Positions 15,890 to 25,559 of a stretch of 64,000 nucleotides of DNA are shown piece after piece (position 1 is the first letter of the stretch; every line of letters begins with the position of its first letter). The DNA lies in NCBI GenBank assembly GCA_965247505.1, contig OZ252020.1, forward strand, positions 372,001 to 436,000, given 5' to 3'. The translations under genes were made by a program, and so were the position numbers. The notes under the pieces are model-generated. The model worked only from the letters and a program-made list of their open reading frames with translations. It was not told where the DNA came from and did not search any database. Source of the stretch: CAIYRG01 sp965247505. Lineage in GTDB: Bacteria > Pseudomonadota > Alphaproteobacteria > Micropepsales > Micropepsaceae.

Positions 15890-18091
15890 ATGACCATCAT
15901 GGAAAAAAACGTCTCGCGCCGCACCCTCATCCGCGCCATGGCGCTTGCCGGAGGCGGCATGATCCTCGGCTTTCGCATGCCCGGCGCAATGGCATCGGTC
16001 ATAGCGCCCAAACCTTGGACGACCCCGACCAATGGCACGGAGATAAATGCCTGGCTGACCATTGATGCCGAGGGAACAGTGACGATACGCGTGCCGCATA
16101 CCGAACAAGGCCAAGGCGCGTTGACTTCGGTGTCTTCAATGGTCGCCGAAGAGCTCGACGTGCCCTGGCAAAGCGTGCGCGCAGTCTTTGCCGACATGAA
16201 TCGCCATGTGAATGAGGGTGAAGAATATATCGTGACCACCACCCATGGCTCGCAGCTGGTGCGCCAGCAGCATCCACACATCATGCAGGCCGGCGCCTCT
16301 GCGCGCGAACGTCTGCGCCAGGCCGCAGCACAAGCATGGGGCGTTGAACGCTCGGCAGTAACGGCCAAACAAGGAGAGCTCAGCGCCGGGAATAATAGGG
16401 GCACTTATGCCGAATTCGCGACCGCGGCAGCTAATGTAACGCTCGATGAAGAACCCGCGATCAAAGCCTATGGCGATTGGTGGTTGCTGGGCAATGAGCT
16501 CCCGCGTCTTGACGTTCCGGTAAAGGTGAACGGCAGCGCGGCCTATGCAATCGATACCGAACTTGACGGCATGGTTTACGCGGCAGTGAAGAACACGCCT
16601 GTGCCATGGGGCCGCTTGGTTAGTTATGATGCCAGCGCAATTGAAGACCGTCCGGGCATTCTCGGCGTCGTCGAGTTTCGGGCTGTCGGGGGCAAACGTG
16701 GCGCGAACCATTTGCAAGATGGGCTCGCCGTCGTAGCCGATAGCTGGTATCGCGCCAAAGTCGCGCTCGATCTTATCCAAATCGAATGGGATTTCGGCGA
16801 GGAGGGCGAGATCAGCGATGCCACGCAAAGATCCGAGGCCGAGCGGCTTTGGGAAGTGCCGGGCACGGTCAGCAATGAAGAAGGCGGCGACGCGCTCGCT
16901 ATGATCGCAGCAGCCGATCCATCGCGCGTTGTGCGTTCGGAATTTCACCGCCCCTATGAGACCCATGCGCGGATGGAGCCGATCAATGCGACGGTTCATG
17001 TCACCGATGCACGCATCGATATCTGGTCGCCGACACAAGACCAGATGACCCCGATTAGGATTGTCGCTGACCAGCTTGGGCGCGACACAAGAGAGATTTA
17101 CACGAACACGGTGTTCTTGGGCGGCGCCTTTGGCGGCAATGGCGGCGGCAACACGGCGGTGACGCGCCAAGCGGCTGTGATTTCCGATCGATCCCGCCAG
17201 CCGGCAAAAGTTATTTGGACCCGTGAAGAAGACATCGGTCACGACAAGCAACGCCCGCCGCATTACACGCGTTTAAGTGCTTCCCTAGACGATGATGGCT
17301 TGCCCCAAGCGTTCTTCTCACGCGCAGTTTGGTTTCCCTTCGAGGCGGCGGACAGACACGGACCGGCAACCGCCGATGTGGCGATCAGCGATTCACCTTA
17401 TCAATTTGCCAACCGGCGCCATGAAAAACACAATTATCACGGCCACATCCCGACAGCGACGCATCGCGGCCCGGGGGTGAACCAAAACGCCTTTATCATG
17501 GAACAATTTGCCGACGAGCTCGCGATTGCCGGCGGTTGGGACCCGCTGGAATGGCGCCTCAAAATGACCGAAGGAAACGAGCGCTGGCAGCGCGTCTTGA
17601 ACAAGATCAAAGAGGTCTCCGGCTTCACCACCGATCTGCCCGAGGGCCAAGGCATGGGCATTGCGGTGGCCGAAGATCACGGCAGCGTTTGCGGTTCTTG
17701 CGCTACCGTTTCGGTTGGGCGCCGCGGCGATCTCTTTATCGAGAAGATCATCGTGGTGCAGAACAGCGGTTATGTCATCAATCCGCTGGGCGCGCGCGAG
17801 CAATTGACGGGGGCGGTCTGCTGGGAGCTGTCGCACGCGCTCTATGGCGGTTTGCGCTTGGAACAGGGCCGTTTCGTCAACACTAATTTCGACAGCTATA
17901 ATTTGATGCGCATTCATCAAACGCCCGAAATCGAAGTGCATTTTACCCTATCGCAAGATGGCTGGTGGGGCGGCATGGGCGAGCCTGGTGGCCCGCCCGC
18001 TCCGGCGGCAGTCGCCAACGCGGTCTTTTTTGCAACCGGAAAGCGCCTGCGCTCGACACCCATGATACAGCATGATTTGTCCTCTGCCTGA
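15890..18091 (+). CDS. iorB: Molybdopterin subunit of isoquinoline 1-oxidoreductase type hydroxylase
   Basis: 733 aa. ATG at 15890 with GAGGGA upstream, 10 bases after iorA. Tat signal SRRTLIRAMALAGGG, so the folded cofactor-loaded enzyme is exported. Molybdenum-site features of the family: TEQGQGALTSVSSMVAEELDV, FLGGAFGGNGGGN, THRGPGVNQNAFIMEQFADE, and the catalytic Glu in GGMGEPGGPP near the C-terminus. Family reaction: hydroxylation of aldehydes or N-heterocycles with water as oxygen donor. Length is normal for IorB. Confidence 0.93.
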   Translation: MTIMEKNVSRRTLIRAMALAGGGMILGFRMPGAMASVIAPKPWTTPTNGTEINAWLTIDAEGTVTIRVPHTEQGQGALTSVSSMVAEELDVPWQSVRAVFADMNRHVNEGEEYIVTTTHGSQLVRQQHPHIMQAGASARERLRQAAAQAWGVERSAVTAKQGELSAGNNRGTYAEFATAAANVTLDEEPAIKAYGDWWLLGNELPRLDVPVKVNGSAAYAIDTELDGMVYAAVKNTPVPWGRLVSYDASAIEDRPGILGVVEFRAVGGKRGANHLQDGLAVVADSWYRAKVALDLIQIEWDFGEEGEISDATQRSEAERLWEVPGTVSNEEGGDALAMIAAADPSRVVRSEFHRPYETHARMEPINATVHVTDARIDIWSPTQDQMTPIRIVADQLGRDTREIYTNTVFLGGAFGGNGGGNTAVTRQAAVISDRSRQPAKVIWTREEDIGHDKQRPPHYTRLSASLDDDGLPQAFFSRAVWFPFEAADRHGPATADVAISDSPYQFANRRHEKHNYHGHIPTATHRGPGVNQNAFIMEQFADELAIAGGWDPLEWRLKMTEGNERWQRVLNKIKEVSGFTTDLPEGQGMGIAVAEDHGSVCGSCATVSVGRRGDLFIEKIIVVQNSGYVINPLGAREQLTGAVCWELSHALYGGLRLEQGRFVNTNFDSYNLMRIHQTPEIEVHFTLSQDGWWGGMGEPGGPPAPAAVANAVFFATGKRLRSTPMIQHDLSSA

Positions 18092-18168
18092 TCGGCTTAG
18101 TGGCGGATTTATCCCACCAATCATCGTCGGTGCAATAGTCTTCTCCCTGCACGCGTAGGAGGTAGACT

Positions 18169-19107
18169 TCAGTTCTCCAGCGAGCGGTAAACAACGCGCA
18201 CGAAATTTCCTGCCCGTTGCGCGTTTGCACCGAGTGACGCGGTATAATCTGCGTTTGGTTTTGCTGCCACGGCTTCGTCTTCGCTCAAGCCATCGGCAAT
18301 CAATTGCGCGATGCGCCCGCGCGCATCCAACAGCATTTGGTGATATTCGATCATCATCGCTTTGGTGCCTAACGGGCCGTGGCCCGGGACGATTTTGGTA
18401 TTGTCATTCGCTATTTCGAGCAATGCTTCGACGCCTTCAATCATGCCGTCGATATTTCCGCCATAGGAAACATCGATGTTCGGATAAACGCCGAAGGTTA
18501 CGATGTCGCCGGCGACAAGCACGTTGGCTTCGGGAAAATAAATTTGGCTGTCGCCATCGGTGTGCCAATTTCCCTGGTGCATAAGCCGGGCTGTTTGGCC
18601 CTCAACGTAAATCGCCATCGCATCCGTATAATTTATTTGAGGCAATGCCTCTAACGGCTGCGGCGGCACCACGTTACCGGTAAGCCCGTTAAGCGAGCCC
18701 GTTTCCATTACGGGTTTGACGTTCTCATGCGCCACGATGACCGCACCATCTTGGGCGAACCCTGCATTGCCCCCGGTATGGTCGCGGTGAAAATGAGTGA
18801 TGATCAAATAACGGATCGGTAAATCGGTGAGCGCGGCAATCGCCGCTTTGATCTTCTGGTTGAGCTCGGCGAACTCGGTATCAACCATAATCACGCCATC
18901 ACCGCCGACAGCAACCGTGATGTTCGCACCCTCTCCGTCGAGCATATAGATTTGGTTACCGAGATCGTTTGTGTTGATTTCTACCTGCTCGAAGGGCGGG
19001 CGCACGGACGAGGGTTGATAGCGGGGCTGCGCCTGAACCTGGGCCTGGGCCACGGAACCAAATGCGAGCGCGCCAGCCATGAGGGTGGCAAATTCAATTC
19101 GATTCAT
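18169..19107 (-). CDS. Exported MBL-fold metallo-hydrolase
   Basis: 312 aa. AGGAG 9 bases before ATG; Sec signal ends AQA-QVQ. Zinc motif THFHRDHTGG (HxHxDH), later His in LMHQGNWHTDGDSQ, Asp in VLVAGDIVTFG and His in VPGHGPLG; a complete beta-lactamase-fold dinuclear site. The subgroup is the periplasmic hydrolases often found beside quinoprotein or molybdenum dehydrogenases. Convergent with iorB (77 bases between stops). True substrate unknown. Confidence 0.9.
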   Translation of the reverse strand: MNRIEFATLMAGALAFGSVAQAQVQAQPRYQPSSVRPPFEQVEINTNDLGNQIYMLDGEGANITVAVGGDGVIMVDTEFAELNQKIKAAIAALTDLPIRYLIITHFHRDHTGGNAGFAQDGAVIVAHENVKPVMETGSLNGLTGNVVPPQPLEALPQINYTDAMAIYVEGQTARLMHQGNWHTDGDSQIYFPEANVLVAGDIVTFGVYPNIDVSYGGNIDGMIEGVEALLEIANDNTKIVPGHGPLGTKAMMIEYHQMLLDARGRIAQLIADGLSEDEAVAAKPNADYTASLGANAQRAGNFVRVVYRSLEN

Positions 19108-19255
19108 GGTCTTCTGCTCCTATCGCGCGCACTTTGCCGCGCTGCAAACTTAATTTGCCTACAGCATCTACGCCACCCGCAATGCGGCATGACCATATCT
19201 GCCCGCAAAAGGACCGCCTTCTAAGACCGCCTTGGTTGCCGCTATAGTGCCCACC

Positions 19256-19672
19256 ATGGCATTTAAAATCATATCGCTCGATCATTTGGTGCTGCGCGCC
19301 GCGAATCTTGAGGCGATGCTCGCCTTCTATCGCGATGTGCTGGGCTGCGCGCTGGAGCGTTCGGTCCCCGAAAGCGGCCTCTACCAATTACGCGCGGGAA
19401 GCAGCCTGATCGATATTGTTGATCTTGAAAGTGAATTAGGCCGCGAAGGCGGCGGGGCGCCCGACCCCAATGGTCGCAACCTCGATCATTTCTGCCTGCG
19501 GATCGATCCGTTTGAGGAATCTGCGCTTCGTGAGCATTTGCGCGTTCATGGCATCGAGGCTGGCGAACTGGTACGCCGCTACGGCGCCGAGGGCACCGGA
19601 CCTTCTCTTTATCTGCAAGACCCGGAGGGAAATACCGTGGAACTCAAAGGCCCCGCCGACAATCCGGCATGA
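19256..19672 (+). CDS. VOC family (glyoxalase/bleomycin resistance) protein
   Basis: 138 aa. beta-alpha-beta-beta-beta metal site: ISLDHLVLRA (His ligand), then a second module with NLDHFCLRID and YLQDPEGNTVELKG (Glu ligand). The VOC superfamily includes glyoxalase I, dioxygenases and epimerases; nothing here picks one. ATG at 19256 has no strong ribosome site. Divergent from the MBL gene. Confidence 0.88.
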   Translation: MAFKIISLDHLVLRAANLEAMLAFYRDVLGCALERSVPESGLYQLRAGSSLIDIVDLESELGREGGGAPDPNGRNLDHFCLRIDPFEESALREHLRVHGIEAGELVRRYGAEGTGPSLYLQDPEGNTVELKGPADNPA

Positions 19673-19860
19673 CACATCGTTTCTGCTAGTTCGTATACGC
19701 CAAAAAGCGGACATTCGGCGCAAGAGAGCAAAGAGTCGCCCAGGCGCGCCGGCCGTGTTCAGCCCGTTCCTGCATCCTCTGGATCAGGCTGGGCAGATAT
19801 ATTGGTTTCTCTACCCGGCTGCTGTAAATTGCCCACCAGCCGGCATGGAGTTAATCCGTC

Positions 19861-20010
19861 ATGAAGCGATTACTTGCCATCACCATCGCTGCTCTGATTC
19901 TGGCGTCATGCGCTAGTTCACAGCCGGGACAAACCGGCGGCTCTCTTTTTTGCCGCAACGGTACTCCGGCCGATCAACCTTGCTTTTTCAGGCTTTCGCG
20001 CCGCATCTGA
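19861..20010 (+). CDS. Tiny lipoprotein, 49 aa
   Basis: ATG at 19861 with GGAG 10 bases upstream; stop TGA 20008-20010. Signal MKRLLAITIAALILASCASS has a textbook lipobox (LASC, Cys at residue 17). The mature peptide is about 33 residues with two further cysteines that could pair, in the segments SLFCRNG and QPCFFR. Same strand and 35 bases upstream of another small lipoprotein. Resembles entericidin-size envelope lipoproteins only in size; no family assigned. Confidence 0.65.
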   Translation: MKRLLAITIAALILASCASSQPGQTGGSLFCRNGTPADQPCFFRLSRRI

Positions 20011-20045
20011 TAAACGGTGCTGACGGGTAAGGGTTGGAGCTTTCA

Positions 20046-20366
20046 ATGAAGCCAATGCCAAAGATCGCTGCGGGAGCTTTTCTAATTTTTTGTGCATCTT
20101 CATGTGCGACCGAAAATCCGCTTCGGACCACAGGAACCAGCCCGGCAGACGGCATCGTGCAGCTATCCTATCAATATGTACTGTCGGACAGGCCGGTTAT
20201 CGATTGGGATTCTGCCCAAGCCAGCGCAAGGGAGCGCTGTGCTGCGTGGGGGTATTCAGACGCGCAGAGATTCGAGCCCGGACGGCAACATTGTCTTACG
20301 CAAGACATATTTGGCCGTTGCAAAAGCTTCAACGTGAATTTGGCCTATCACTGCACAGATGGATAG
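20046..20366 (+). CDS. YecR-like lipoprotein
   Basis: 106 aa. ATG at 20046, GGAG upstream. Signal with lipobox-like ASSC. The mature C-terminal part matches the YecR pattern: WDSAQASARERCAAWGY, a central Cys in RQHCLT, then CKSFNVNLAYHC, with four cysteines spaced as in that family. YecR-like proteins are small outer-membrane lipoproteins of unknown function. Possibly cotranscribed with the 49-aa lipoprotein just upstream. Confidence 0.7.
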   Translation: MKPMPKIAAGAFLIFCASSCATENPLRTTGTSPADGIVQLSYQYVLSDRPVIDWDSAQASARERCAAWGYSDAQRFEPGRQHCLTQDIFGRCKSFNVNLAYHCTDG

Positions 20367-20390
20367 GCCGCAGCGATAAGCTGCATACCA

Positions 20391-20960
20391 TTACCGGGTA
20401 TTGCTCGCCGTACTCATGTCACAGGGCGCGAAGCGCTCTCGGGTATTGATCGTTTGACTGGCAAGAAAAGTTTCCAACGACTTGCGACGAAGTGACATTG
20501 CGCTGTTAAAACGCGCCCGCGCATCTGCGCAATAGCCGCCACTATCGGCAATGCGGTCGCTCATCGAAACATTCGCAATGCGTGTCTTGAAGGAATCGAG
20601 CGCGCGGTCGCCTTCCTGACCATGCAAGCGATAGAAGAAACTCTGCAAGTCAGAGTCTGAATCCTGCAGATCTCGCCGATAGGCGCGAACAAAATCATTG
20701 TAGAAATCGGCGGCCTGGCAGGAATACCCAGCCACCATGAGCCTTTGCTTAATCACGGCCGTCTTTACCGCGCGCAAATCCTCCGAGCGCGCGCAACCTT
20801 CACTGACATATGAAGGGGCGGTATATGAGGGCGCATTAAAATCATTGTTCGTTGTGACCCCCGGCCAACCAGGCGGTGGCGGCGGCCCGTTGGTACAAGC
20901 AGCAAGCAATAAAACGGTACAAAGGATTGTCCGTCTAAAATTCGGCAGCGCGATCCACAT
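20391..20960 (-). CDS. Hypothetical lipoprotein, 189 aa
   Basis: Start at 20960 is chosen because a lipoprotein signal (TILCTVLLLAAC) follows at once and a GGGGGAATTGG ribosome site precedes it. After the lipid Cys comes a proline run (GPPPPPGWPG), then a helical domain with cysteines in SEGCARSE, GYSCQAADF and GGYCADARAR, probably disulfide-bonded. No family recognised. Convergent with the YecR-like gene. Confidence 0.65.
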   Translation of the reverse strand: MWIALPNFRRTILCTVLLLAACTNGPPPPPGWPGVTTNNDFNAPSYTAPSYVSEGCARSEDLRAVKTAVIKQRLMVAGYSCQAADFYNDFVRAYRRDLQDSDSDLQSFFYRLHGQEGDRALDSFKTRIANVSMSDRIADSGGYCADARARFNSAMSLRRKSLETFLASQTINTRERFAPCDMSTASNTR

Positions 20961-21229
20961 TTCCAATTCCCCCGCTACAGCCACGCTCAACTTAATGAAG
21001 CGCGCCGCCCCTCGCGAAACACAACGCCTAGGAAGCACAGTAGTTCTTAAGCAAACATTAACCGTGTTTAATGAGTGTTGTGCTCGCTTTTCACACACAC
21101 GCGGATATGGTCGCTGAGCGGTAACTTCTCAGCGATATGCTGCTGGAGAACCTTGAATGCCGCCACGGCGTCGAGCACGGCTGCCTTGGCAATCTGCATA
21201 TTCTATTCGGATTGGAACGCGCTCAAATC

Positions 21230-21865
21230 ATGATGCTGGGAGCCGATGTTGTGATCACCGATTGGATGATCGCGCTTGAATGCGCGGGCTTTGCATTGTG
21301 GTTCTACCGCTTTGGTTCATTGAGCGTCTTCGCATTGTCTTTCACTACAATTTTGGCGGCACTTGCGCTGACCTCGCTAATAGGCGGAGTCGTTCACGGT
21401 TTCTTTCCGGATCGCTCGGAAATCGGCAATCAGATATTATGGCGAACGACCTTGGTCACGATGGGTATAGCAGCGGGCGCGATTTGGATCGCAGCAGGTG
21501 AATTGTTTTTTGGACCGCACGTCGCGCGCAAACTAGTCGTCGCTGTACTAATATTGTTTGTGCTCTACGCGACTATAGTCATATTTGTCGTACCCGAATT
21601 TTGGGTTGCCATATTGAACTATGGCATTGCCAGCATCGTGTTGCTTATCGCTTTCAGCAGCGAATATATCCGCAAGGAGAGGACTGCAGCGCTCGTCGGC
21701 GCGCTCGGAATGCTGATTGCCCTTTGCGCGTCGCTCGCTCAGCAAAGAGAAATATCCTTGCCATCGCTCGGGCTTAGCCACAACGCAATATATCATTTGT
21801 ATTCTATAGTGGCCTTGGCGTTCGTTTTTATCGGTGCACGCGGGTTAGACGATGCAAAATCCTAG
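21230..21865 (+). CDS. Multi-pass membrane protein (DUF6962-like)
   Basis: About 211 aa, seven predicted helices, no signal peptide. Conserved-looking polar residues sit in the membrane part: GGVVHGFFPD after helix 2 and SHNAIYHLY in the last helix, a His/Asp pattern like CREST-type membrane hydrolases. Start at 21230 (or the next Met at 21233); upstream frame is less protein-like. It overlaps the FAD oxidoreductase by 14 bases, indicating one operon. Function unknown. Confidence 0.7.
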   Translation: MMLGADVVITDWMIALECAGFALWFYRFGSLSVFALSFTTILAALALTSLIGGVVHGFFPDRSEIGNQILWRTTLVTMGIAAGAIWIAAGELFFGPHVARKLVVAVLILFVLYATIVIFVVPEFWVAILNYGIASIVLLIAFSSEYIRKERTAALVGALGMLIALCASLAQQREISLPSLGLSHNAIYHLYSIVALAFVFIGARGLDDAKS

Positions 21866-23345
21866 GCGCTCCATTCTGAACCGGCGCGACTGTTTGGCGC
21901 TGGGGGCCGCAAGCTTGGTTGTCCCTTCTTGCACGACGGGGCCGCGCGACGAACAGAATGTGATCGTCAATGATGTACATGCTCAGCTCAATGCCACCAG
22001 AGTCACGCGAATTGTTCGGCCGGACAGCTTAGACGCACTTAGCAATGCGCTGCGCATGGCCGAAACCGAAGGCAAATCGGTTTCCATCTCGGGCAGCCGC
22101 CATGCCATGGGCGGCCAGCAATTCGCCACCGACTCCCTATTGCTCGACATGCGTTCCATGAACCGCATTCTTTCGCTCGACCCGGTGGCTGGGACGGTAG
22201 ACGTGGAATCAGGTGTCGAATGGCCCGAATTGATCGATGGCCTTAGCCTATTGCAGCAGGGGGAACGGCAACCCTGGTCGATCATACAAAAGCAAACCGG
22301 TGCTGATCGCCTGACGCTTGGCGGCGCTCTTTCGGCGAATGCCCATGGCAGAGGCCTGACACTCGGCCCGATGATCCAAGATGTGGAATCGCTTACGCTG
22401 ATTGATGCCAGCGGCATGGCACGCCATTGCAGCCGCAGCGAAAATGCGGAGCTGTTTCGCCTGGCCATTGGCGGCTATGGACTTTTCGGCGTCATTGCGA
22501 GTGTGAAATTGCGCCTTGCGCGGCGCAGAAAAATACGCCGCGTGGTTAAATTAAGCACCATGGACGATGTTGCGGACGCCTTCGCGCAGCGCATTTCGGA
22601 AGGCTACACCTATGGCGATTTTCAGTTCTCAACAGACGATCGCTCGGAGAACTATTTAAGCCGCGGCGTGTTTTCCTGCTATCAGCCGGTTCCGATTGAC
22701 ACGCCCGTCGCCGCAGATCAACGCACGCTTTCTGCCAAGGATTGGACGGGACTGATTTCTCTCGGCCATGTCGATAAGGCGCGCGCATTCGACGCTTATG
22801 CGGATTACTATCTTTCGACCTCGGGCCAGATCTATTGGTCCGATACCCATCAGCTCAGCACCTATATTGACGATTATCATCGCGCGATTGACGCGCAATT
22901 GGGGGCTGCAACGCGGGCCACCGAGATGATCACCGAGATTTATGTACCGCGCGCCGAACTAGCTGGATTTATATCCTATGTGCGGGATGATTTTCGGGCG
23001 CATGAGGTAAACGTCATCTATGGCACAGTGCGTCTGATCGAGCGCGACAATGAGAGCGTGCTCGCATGGGCGAGAGAGCCATGGGCATGCATTATTTTCA
23101 ATCTACATGTGGTTCATGATGCGGCGAGGTTTGCCAAAGCAGAAGGTGATTTCCGCCGCCTGATCGATCACGCGATTGAGCGAGGCGGCAGCTACTATCT
23201 TACCTATCACCGCTGGGCCGAACGGACGCAGATAGAGGCCTGTTACCCGAATTTCGCCGAGTTTCTGCGTTTAAAACGCCGGTACGATCCGAATGAACGC
23301 TTTCAAAGCGAATGGTACAGACATTATCGCGAGATGTTTTCGTGA
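21852..23345 (+). CDS. FAD-linked oxidase (VAO/aldonolactone-oxidase type), Tat exported
   Basis: 497 aa. N-terminal LNRRDCLALGAASLVVPSC is a twin-arginine signal with a lipobox-like Cys, so probably an exported lipoprotein. FAD_binding_4 domain: SVSISGSRHAMGGQQ (with the flavin-attachment type His), GVEWPELIDGL, LTLGGALSANAHGRG, and EN-ELFRLAIGGYGLFGVI. The C-terminal part resembles aldonolactone-oxidase substrate domains (LTYHRWA, RYDPNERFQSEWYR). Overlap with the upstream membrane gene suggests a shared function. Substrate unknown. Confidence 0.88.
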   Translation: MQNPRRSILNRRDCLALGAASLVVPSCTTGPRDEQNVIVNDVHAQLNATRVTRIVRPDSLDALSNALRMAETEGKSVSISGSRHAMGGQQFATDSLLLDMRSMNRILSLDPVAGTVDVESGVEWPELIDGLSLLQQGERQPWSIIQKQTGADRLTLGGALSANAHGRGLTLGPMIQDVESLTLIDASGMARHCSRSENAELFRLAIGGYGLFGVIASVKLRLARRRKIRRVVKLSTMDDVADAFAQRISEGYTYGDFQFSTDDRSENYLSRGVFSCYQPVPIDTPVAADQRTLSAKDWTGLISLGHVDKARAFDAYADYYLSTSGQIYWSDTHQLSTYIDDYHRAIDAQLGAATRATEMITEIYVPRAELAGFISYVRDDFRAHEVNVIYGTVRLIERDNESVLAWAREPWACIIFNLHVVHDAARFAKAEGDFRRLIDHAIERGGSYYLTYHRWAERTQIEACYPNFAEFLRLKRRYDPNERFQSEWYRHYREMFS

Positions 23346-23375
23346 AGCGGATCGATTGTTAGCAAGCCGGTCGGC

Positions 23376-23681
23376 TCAGTAGACCACCGTGAGCATAGCG
23401 GGTTGATCTGAGCTTGCATCGAATTCAGACGCTATCGGTTGAAATTCAACCGCGAAGGGTATGGAGTGCGAGCAATCCACGTCTGCCGCTTCGTTTGGCG
23501 CCGACATGACATCGCCAGCCGGAACTTCAGATGAATCCGGAGTCGTGATTGCGCAGCTGGCAACAATTGTAAGCGTAACTCCGACCGTACCGATCTTCGT
23601 AGCGGCGCTCGCGGCGCCATTCATCGCGCCAAGAATTGAGAACGCAACCGTAATCGATAGAATTCGCCGTGAGACCCGCAT
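23376..23681 (-). CDS. SCPU-like (spore coat U / Csu pilin-type) exported protein
   Basis: 101 aa from ATG 23681 (signal cleaved near ASA-ATK). The mature start IGTVGVTLTIVASCAITTPD, with a Cys soon after and a second in VDCSHSIPF, matches the N-terminal half of SCPU/CsuA-type pilin domains. The usual domain is 130-150 residues, so this one is short and may be truncated or a divergent single-strand variant. Convergent with the FAD oxidase. Confidence 0.5.
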   Translation of the reverse strand: MRVSRRILSITVAFSILGAMNGAASAATKIGTVGVTLTIVASCAITTPDSSEVPAGDVMSAPNEAADVDCSHSIPFAVEFQPIASEFDASSDQPAMLTVVY

Positions 23682-24241
23682 TCTTATCCGCCCCAGATCC
23701 AAAACCTTAACGGATATTTTACCTTGCAACCGAGGGGCCAAACACCTTTCCCAAGGGTTTTCCTGCCTTTTTCTAAAGTCGGGCTTTGCCGCACGCCCTG
23801 GGGAGGGCCGTACAACTGTCTCAATATTGGAATTTTATGGGCCAACGTTCGGAAATCCTCGCAGCTATTCTAGGCCGTAACGATCGGCAATCTGCGCTCC
23901 CGTGGTCGGCACGCTAAAGCTTTCCGGAATGATCGGCAGCATGGTCGCTGGTAAAGACAACTTCGGCCCTGAATGTCCACGGAGCCTTACTTTTCTTGCC
24001 CTACCCCAATGCGGACGCATTGCTATCCAACACTTATTGTCGTGAATCTATAAACGGCCCGCTCACGCGAATCGCGCCAATGTTCCGCCAGCTGGTGGGC
24101 TGCCCATCCGAGAAATGTCGGGTATAATAATTTTGGCAGCATGACTGCTTGAAATCGCTTGCGCGTGAGGTCCGGTACAGCCGTTCGGTCCAGGCCTTGA
24201 AGCTCAAGTGATGCGGGGTTTCGTCATCTGAGGGAAAAGAA
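23682..24241. other. Gap without recognisable gene
   Basis: About 560 bases. Frames on both strands are short and interrupted. A 26-codon frame near 23836 (ATG GGC CAA) lacks context. TATAAT occurs near 24123 but without a convincing -35. The right end holds GAGGGA, the ribosome site of the DUF6152 gene. Possibly decayed sequence. Confidence 0.5.
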
Positions 24242-24634
24242 ATGTATGCGAGACACATAAAACCAATTACCGCAATATCTTCGCTGCTTGCAGGGTTGCT
24301 GATTGTCTCCACCGCCGCGCTTGCGCATCATTCCTTTGCGATGTTTGACCGTGGCAGGGGTATGATTGTGACCGGCACGGTGCAAAGAGTGGACTACGCC
24401 AACCCTCATGTCTGGTTGAAGCTGACGGTTGTAAATGACGAAAGTCAGGAAGAAGTCTGGGCATTAGAGGGTGGCAATCTGATGGGGCTTTATCGCGGTG
24501 GTTGGTACAAAGACACCGCCAAAGCCGGCGACGAAGTGACGGTTGAGCTTCATCCTCGTGTGGATGGCGATCCCGGCGGCTCAATCATGAGCGTGACCCA
24601 AGCGGACGGAACGGTGCTTCGCAGCAGCCGCTGA
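24242..24634 (+). CDS. DUF6152 family exported protein B2
   Basis: 130 aa. Strong ribosome site GAGGGA. Sec signal ends ALA-HHSFAMFD, the hallmark N-terminus of DUF6152. Then TGTVQRVDYANPHVWLK, YRGGWYKD, and DGDPGGSIMSVTQADG. The HH at the mature N-terminus could bind metal (inference). Paralogues at 585 and 62178. Paired with the exported protein at 24709, a frequent neighbour arrangement of this family. Confidence 0.88.
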   Translation: MYARHIKPITAISSLLAGLLIVSTAALAHHSFAMFDRGRGMIVTGTVQRVDYANPHVWLKLTVVNDESQEEVWALEGGNLMGLYRGGWYKDTAKAGDEVTVELHPRVDGDPGGSIMSVTQADGTVLRSSR

Positions 24635-24708
24635 ATTGTCTTATTTAATGGCCGTGCATTTTCCCGAAATGGGAGAGCGATGCCGGCTCGCATAGGGAGG
24701 GGATTGAA

Positions 24709-25431
24709 GTGCGCTTACGAAATTTCGCTGTGACAAGCGTTGCATGCGCAGTAGTGGCCTCCGCCGCCCTGATAGCAGACATCGCGGCAAGCGCCGCGCA
24801 AACCGTGCAAACCGACTTTAGTGGGCTGTGGCGTTGCGCTCGCAATTGCGGAAATGGTCAGTTGATCCCTTGGCAAACGCTGGAAATTACCGAAGAGGGG
24901 CGAAGGCTCTACGCCATAAATGAAGCGGGCGTCAGGCGCGGAGATTCGACAATCGATACCGTGCTCGCATGCCGCCCGGTGGGCATTCCGAGGCTGGCGA
25001 TGTTCGGGACGTTCGAAATTTTTCAGAGGGACGACGCGATTGGGATTATTGGTGAGTGGTCGGGTCCCGCCCGGGTCCTCCGTTTTGCCGATCGTCACCG
25101 CGAGAACATGTACCCCACATTTATGGGCGATCCGATTGCCCATTGGGAGGGCGATACGCTGGTCACCGACACCGTAAATATTGACGAGCAAACCTTCCTT
25201 GACAGCAGCGGTTTCCCGCATTCGGACCAGTTGCGTTTTGTCGAACGCTGGGCCCTCTCTGAAGATGGAAATTCCATACTATCCGACTGGACGATCGAAG
25301 ATCCGAAGATATTCAATCTGCCATTCACAAAACAGGTTGAATATGTCCGCAAGGATGGATCAGACGAAACCCAACGGGTCGCCGAATATGTCTGCCAAAA
25401 TTTGGAAGACGGCGGCCGCATCGTCTACTAG
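24709..25431 (+). CDS. Exported DUF6152-associated protein
   Basis: 240 aa. GTG start at 24709 preceded by GGGAGGGG. Sec signal ends ASA-AQT. The body reads FSGLWRCARNCGNG, WQTLEITEEGRRLYAINE, GDPIAHWEGDTLVTDTVNI and DSSGFPHSDQLRFVERW, a pattern I know from uncharacterised exported proteins beside DUF6152 genes. Probably a beta-rich periplasmic domain. Same strand, 74 bases after the DUF6152 gene; likely one transcript. Function unknown. Confidence 0.8.
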   Translation: MRLRNFAVTSVACAVVASAALIADIAASAAQTVQTDFSGLWRCARNCGNGQLIPWQTLEITEEGRRLYAINEAGVRRGDSTIDTVLACRPVGIPRLAMFGTFEIFQRDDAIGIIGEWSGPARVLRFADRHRENMYPTFMGDPIAHWEGDTLVTDTVNIDEQTFLDSSGFPHSDQLRFVERWALSEDGNSILSDWTIEDPKIFNLPFTKQVEYVRKDGSDETQRVAEYVCQNLEDGGRIVY

Positions 25432-25559
25432 CAGCCCACGATCCGTGTGGTGGGTCTAGAATGGCGCATAGCCGACATTACTGAGCCACGTCCCGGCTCC
25501 CTGTTGGGCAAGTTCCTACAAACCGCGTGGTCCAATACACCCAAGTCGGAGATGAACAA

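Noticed and set aside
15760..17263. Long minus-strand frames opposite iorA/iorB
   Set aside because: Antisense shadows of the molybdenum hydroxylase, without signals or domains.
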